Both the position numbers and the translations under genes were made by a program. Positions 5,389-6,877 of a stretch of 6,877 nucleotides of DNA are shown here, in pieces. The notes beneath the pieces are model-generated. The model was not told where the DNA came from. It ran no database searches and worked only from the letters and a program-made list of their open reading frames with translations. The stretch covers positions 1 through 6,877 of the forward strand of contig JAEYTB010000044.1 in NCBI GenBank assembly GCA_023434205.1, given 5' to 3'. Position 1 is the first letter of the stretch. Every line of letters begins with the position of its first letter. This stretch comes from Planctomycetota bacterium. Lineage in GTDB: Bacteria > Planctomycetota > Phycisphaerae > Phycisphaerales > UBA1924.

Positions 5389-6877
5389 GCGCGGTCTCCT
5401 TTGCGGGGGTTTGGGGCGCGGACTCTATGGCGCGGGCCTCGACGATGAGGGTGTCGTCGGAGGGGCGGCCGGCGCGGTGGCGGTTCACGGCGTCCATGAG
5501 TGCTTTGGCGGGCGCGGCGGGGCGGGACTGGAGCAGGGCGCGGATGCGCTCGACGCCGAAGTCGTCGCCGGTGCTGTCGCGGGCTTCGGCGGCGCCGTCG
5601 GTGTAGGCGAGCAGGCAGTCGCCTGGTGCGAATGGGATGGACTGGGGCGCGGGGTCGAAGAGCTCTTCGTCGACGACGCCGAGCATGACGGCGGTGGAGG
5701 CAAGGTCGTGGGTGTGGCCCGCGGCGGTGCGCACGAAGGCGGTTGGGTGGCCGGCGCTGGCCCAGACGATGGCGCCGTCGTCGATGCGGAGGACCAGGGC
5801 GGTGGCGTAGACGCCCTGGGGGGCGAGGGCGGCGCAGGCGTAGGTGTTGAGGTTCATGAGGACGTGGCCGGGGCGGCCGGACTCGCCGGCGGCGGTGGGG
5901 TAGTGGGAGAAGAAACGCTGGAGCTCGCCGTGGAGGCGGTTGACGGCGAGGGCGGCGGCGATGCCGTGGCCGGAGACGTCGATGAGGGCGAGGGTGACGG
6001 GGCCGGTGGGGTCGGCGTGGACGTAGAGGAAGTCGCCGCCGATTTCGCGCATGGGCTCGTAGCGGTAGGCGATGCCGGCGGCGGAGAGGGTGTCGGGGTC
6101 GGGGAAGAGGGCCTCGTGGAGGCGGCGGGCCTGGGAGAGCTCGGCGGAGATCTCGCGGGCCTCGCCGGAGAGGGTGTTGTAGCGTTCGCGGAGCCGCTCG
6201 GCGCGGAAGTGGAAGTCGAAGGCGCGGTAGCGCCAGGCGCTGTAGGCGGTGCCGATGATGGTGTAGCCGGCGAGGAGGATGGCGAGCTCGAGGCCCAGGT
6301 CCGCGGGGACGCGGAGCATGAAGGCGAGCACCGCGGCGCAGATGGAGGCGCAGGCGATGGTGATGATGCCGGACTCGCACAGGCGCATGGGGATCAGGGC
6401 GCAGGCGAGGCAGAAGAGAACACCCAGGGCGTTGACCGCCTGGTAGCCGGTGTCCTCCATGGTCTTGGCGGCGTGCTCGGGGGCCCACGAGGGGACGTTG
6501 GCCCAGGCGGCAAGGACCTCCATGGTGACGGCGATTCCCACGGCGACGATGGTGACGGCGCTGAGCAGGCGGACGAGCTGGGTGCGGGCGTGGCGGGCCG
6601 GGCGGGCGAGGAGGAGGTAGATGAGGGCGGGGCCGTAGATGAGGGTGAGGGCGAGGCAGGTGGCGGCGTGCATGAGCGACTCGGACGAGTCGCCGCGTTG
6701 CTCGGCGGTTGCGTCGGCGGGGAGGCGGATGACTTCGCGGAGGTTGAGGGCGAGGGCGATGACGCCCAGGGCGAAGGCTCCGGCGCAGTAAATGATGAAG
6801 CGGCGGCGCAGGACGCGGGCGCGCTGGGCGTCGAGGCCGGCGAAGAAGGCCTCGTCGGCGTCGTGTGGGGTGAGGGG
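5375..6877 (-). CDS. Membrane-anchored SpoIIE/PP2C-type serine phosphatase (5' partial)
   Basis: The frame is open from the right edge to TGA at 5377-5375, giving 500 visible residues; the true start lies outside the window. The ATG at 6673 falls just before a membrane helix and after coherent coding sequence with another helix, so it is not the start. The visible part begins with a short charged region rich in Arg (RARVLRRRF), then six hydrophobic segments at about 27-46, 70-91, 101-123, 146-165, 169-189 and 194-215. A probable coiled-coil linker (about 220-258, ending LSQARRLHEALFPDP) leads to the phosphatase domain (about 265-482). Its metal-binding motifs all look intact: IGGDF (D282), DVSGHG (D300), ASAGHP (373-378), YTDG (D427) and SDDT (D474/D475). 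Such Mn2+/Mg2+-dependent phosphatases usually dephosphorylate a serine on an anti-sigma antagonist or STAS-domain protein, or act in other partner-switching pathways. No STAS or HATPase partner gene is visible here. It is the first visible gene of the operon. Codons are overwhelmingly C-ending. Confidence 0.92.
   Translation of the reverse strand, partial: PLTPHDADEAFFAGLDAQRARVLRRRFIIYCAGAFALGVIALALNLREVIRLPADATAEQRGDSSESLMHAATCLALTLIYGPALIYLLLARPARHARTQLVRLLSAVTIVAVGIAVTMEVLAAWANVPSWAPEHAAKTMEDTGYQAVNALGVLFCLACALIPMRLCESGIITIACASICAAVLAFMLRVPADLGLELAILLAGYTIIGTAYSAWRYRAFDFHFRAERLRERYNTLSGEAREISAELSQARRLHEALFPDPDTLSAAGIAYRYEPMREIGGDFLYVHADPTGPVTLALIDVSGHGIAAALAVNRLHGELQRFFSHYPTAAGESGRPGHVLMNLNTYACAALAPQGVYATALVLRIDDGAIVWASAGHPTAFVRTAAGHTHDLASTAVMLGVVDEELFDPAPQSIPFAPGDCLLAYTDGAAEARDSTGDDFGVERIRALLQSRPAAPAKALMDAVNRHRAGRPSDDTLIVEARAIESAPQTPAKETAHAVR
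5395..5402 (-). promoter_or_regulatory. Strong ribosome binding site of the DUF1428 gene
   Basis: The minus strand reads AAAGGAGA, 6 nt before ATG 5388. It lies inside the last codons of the phosphatase gene. It is the best Shine-Dalgarno in the operon and contrasts with the weak or absent sites before the MATE and CNNM starts, which rely on overlapping stop codons. Confidence 0.75.

Noticed and set aside
5235..6488. Minus-strand open frame of 417 codons overlapping the phosphatase
   Set aside because: It is an Arg/Pro/His-rich out-of-frame reading of the phosphatase and DUF1428 genes. The real frames show all family motifs.
5400..6877. G-rich tracts on the plus strand as G-quadruplexes or a repeat array
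   Set aside because: The G-runs follow from C-ending codons in the phosphatase gene on the opposite strand, and no regular four-tract pattern stood out.

Overview
The window is a high-GC bacterial chromosomal segment with eight protein-coding genes. One is cut by each edge. I see no tRNA, rRNA, CRISPR array, transposase or phage gene. The large multi-pass SpoIIE-type phosphatase, the Asn/Gln/Gly-rich small protein and the strong preference for G or C at wobble positions suggest a Planctomycetota-like (perhaps Phycisphaerae-like) bacterium. That is an inference from style, not from a marker gene, and other high-GC Gram-negative groups remain possible.

Left part (1-1624). The 3' end of an AmpD/AmiD-type N-acetylmuramoyl-L-alanine amidase gene (+) runs into a small GC hairpin. 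An unrecognised 97-residue protein gene (+) follows. A short intergenic stretch then holds a degenerate CCTTCGCG repeat and a perfect 12-bp terminator hairpin whose T-tract serves the minus strand. That terminator ends a minus-strand gene for a 110-residue protein that is 63% Asn, Gln and Gly. A 154-bp divergent intergenic region separates it from a plus-strand DoxX/DUF417-like membrane protein gene.

Right part (1585-6877). Five minus-strand genes form one tightly packed operon, transcribed from the right edge leftwards: a membrane-anchored SpoIIE/PP2C-type phosphatase (5' end outside the window), a DUF1428 (YbaA-like) protein, a MATE-family exporter, a cytoplasmic TPR protein and a CNNM-CBS-CorC (HlyC/TlyC-type) membrane protein. 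The first junction overlaps by 14 nt. The next three are ATGA, GTGA and ATGA overlaps of 4 nt, so translational coupling along the chain is likely. The last gene overlaps the DoxX-like gene tail-to-tail by 40 nt.

No previously described system is obvious. The two most notable features are the phosphatase-exporter-TPR-CNNM chain, and a reversal of GC skew and of wobble-base preference (C-ending to G-ending codons) inside this single operon, roughly within the MATE gene.
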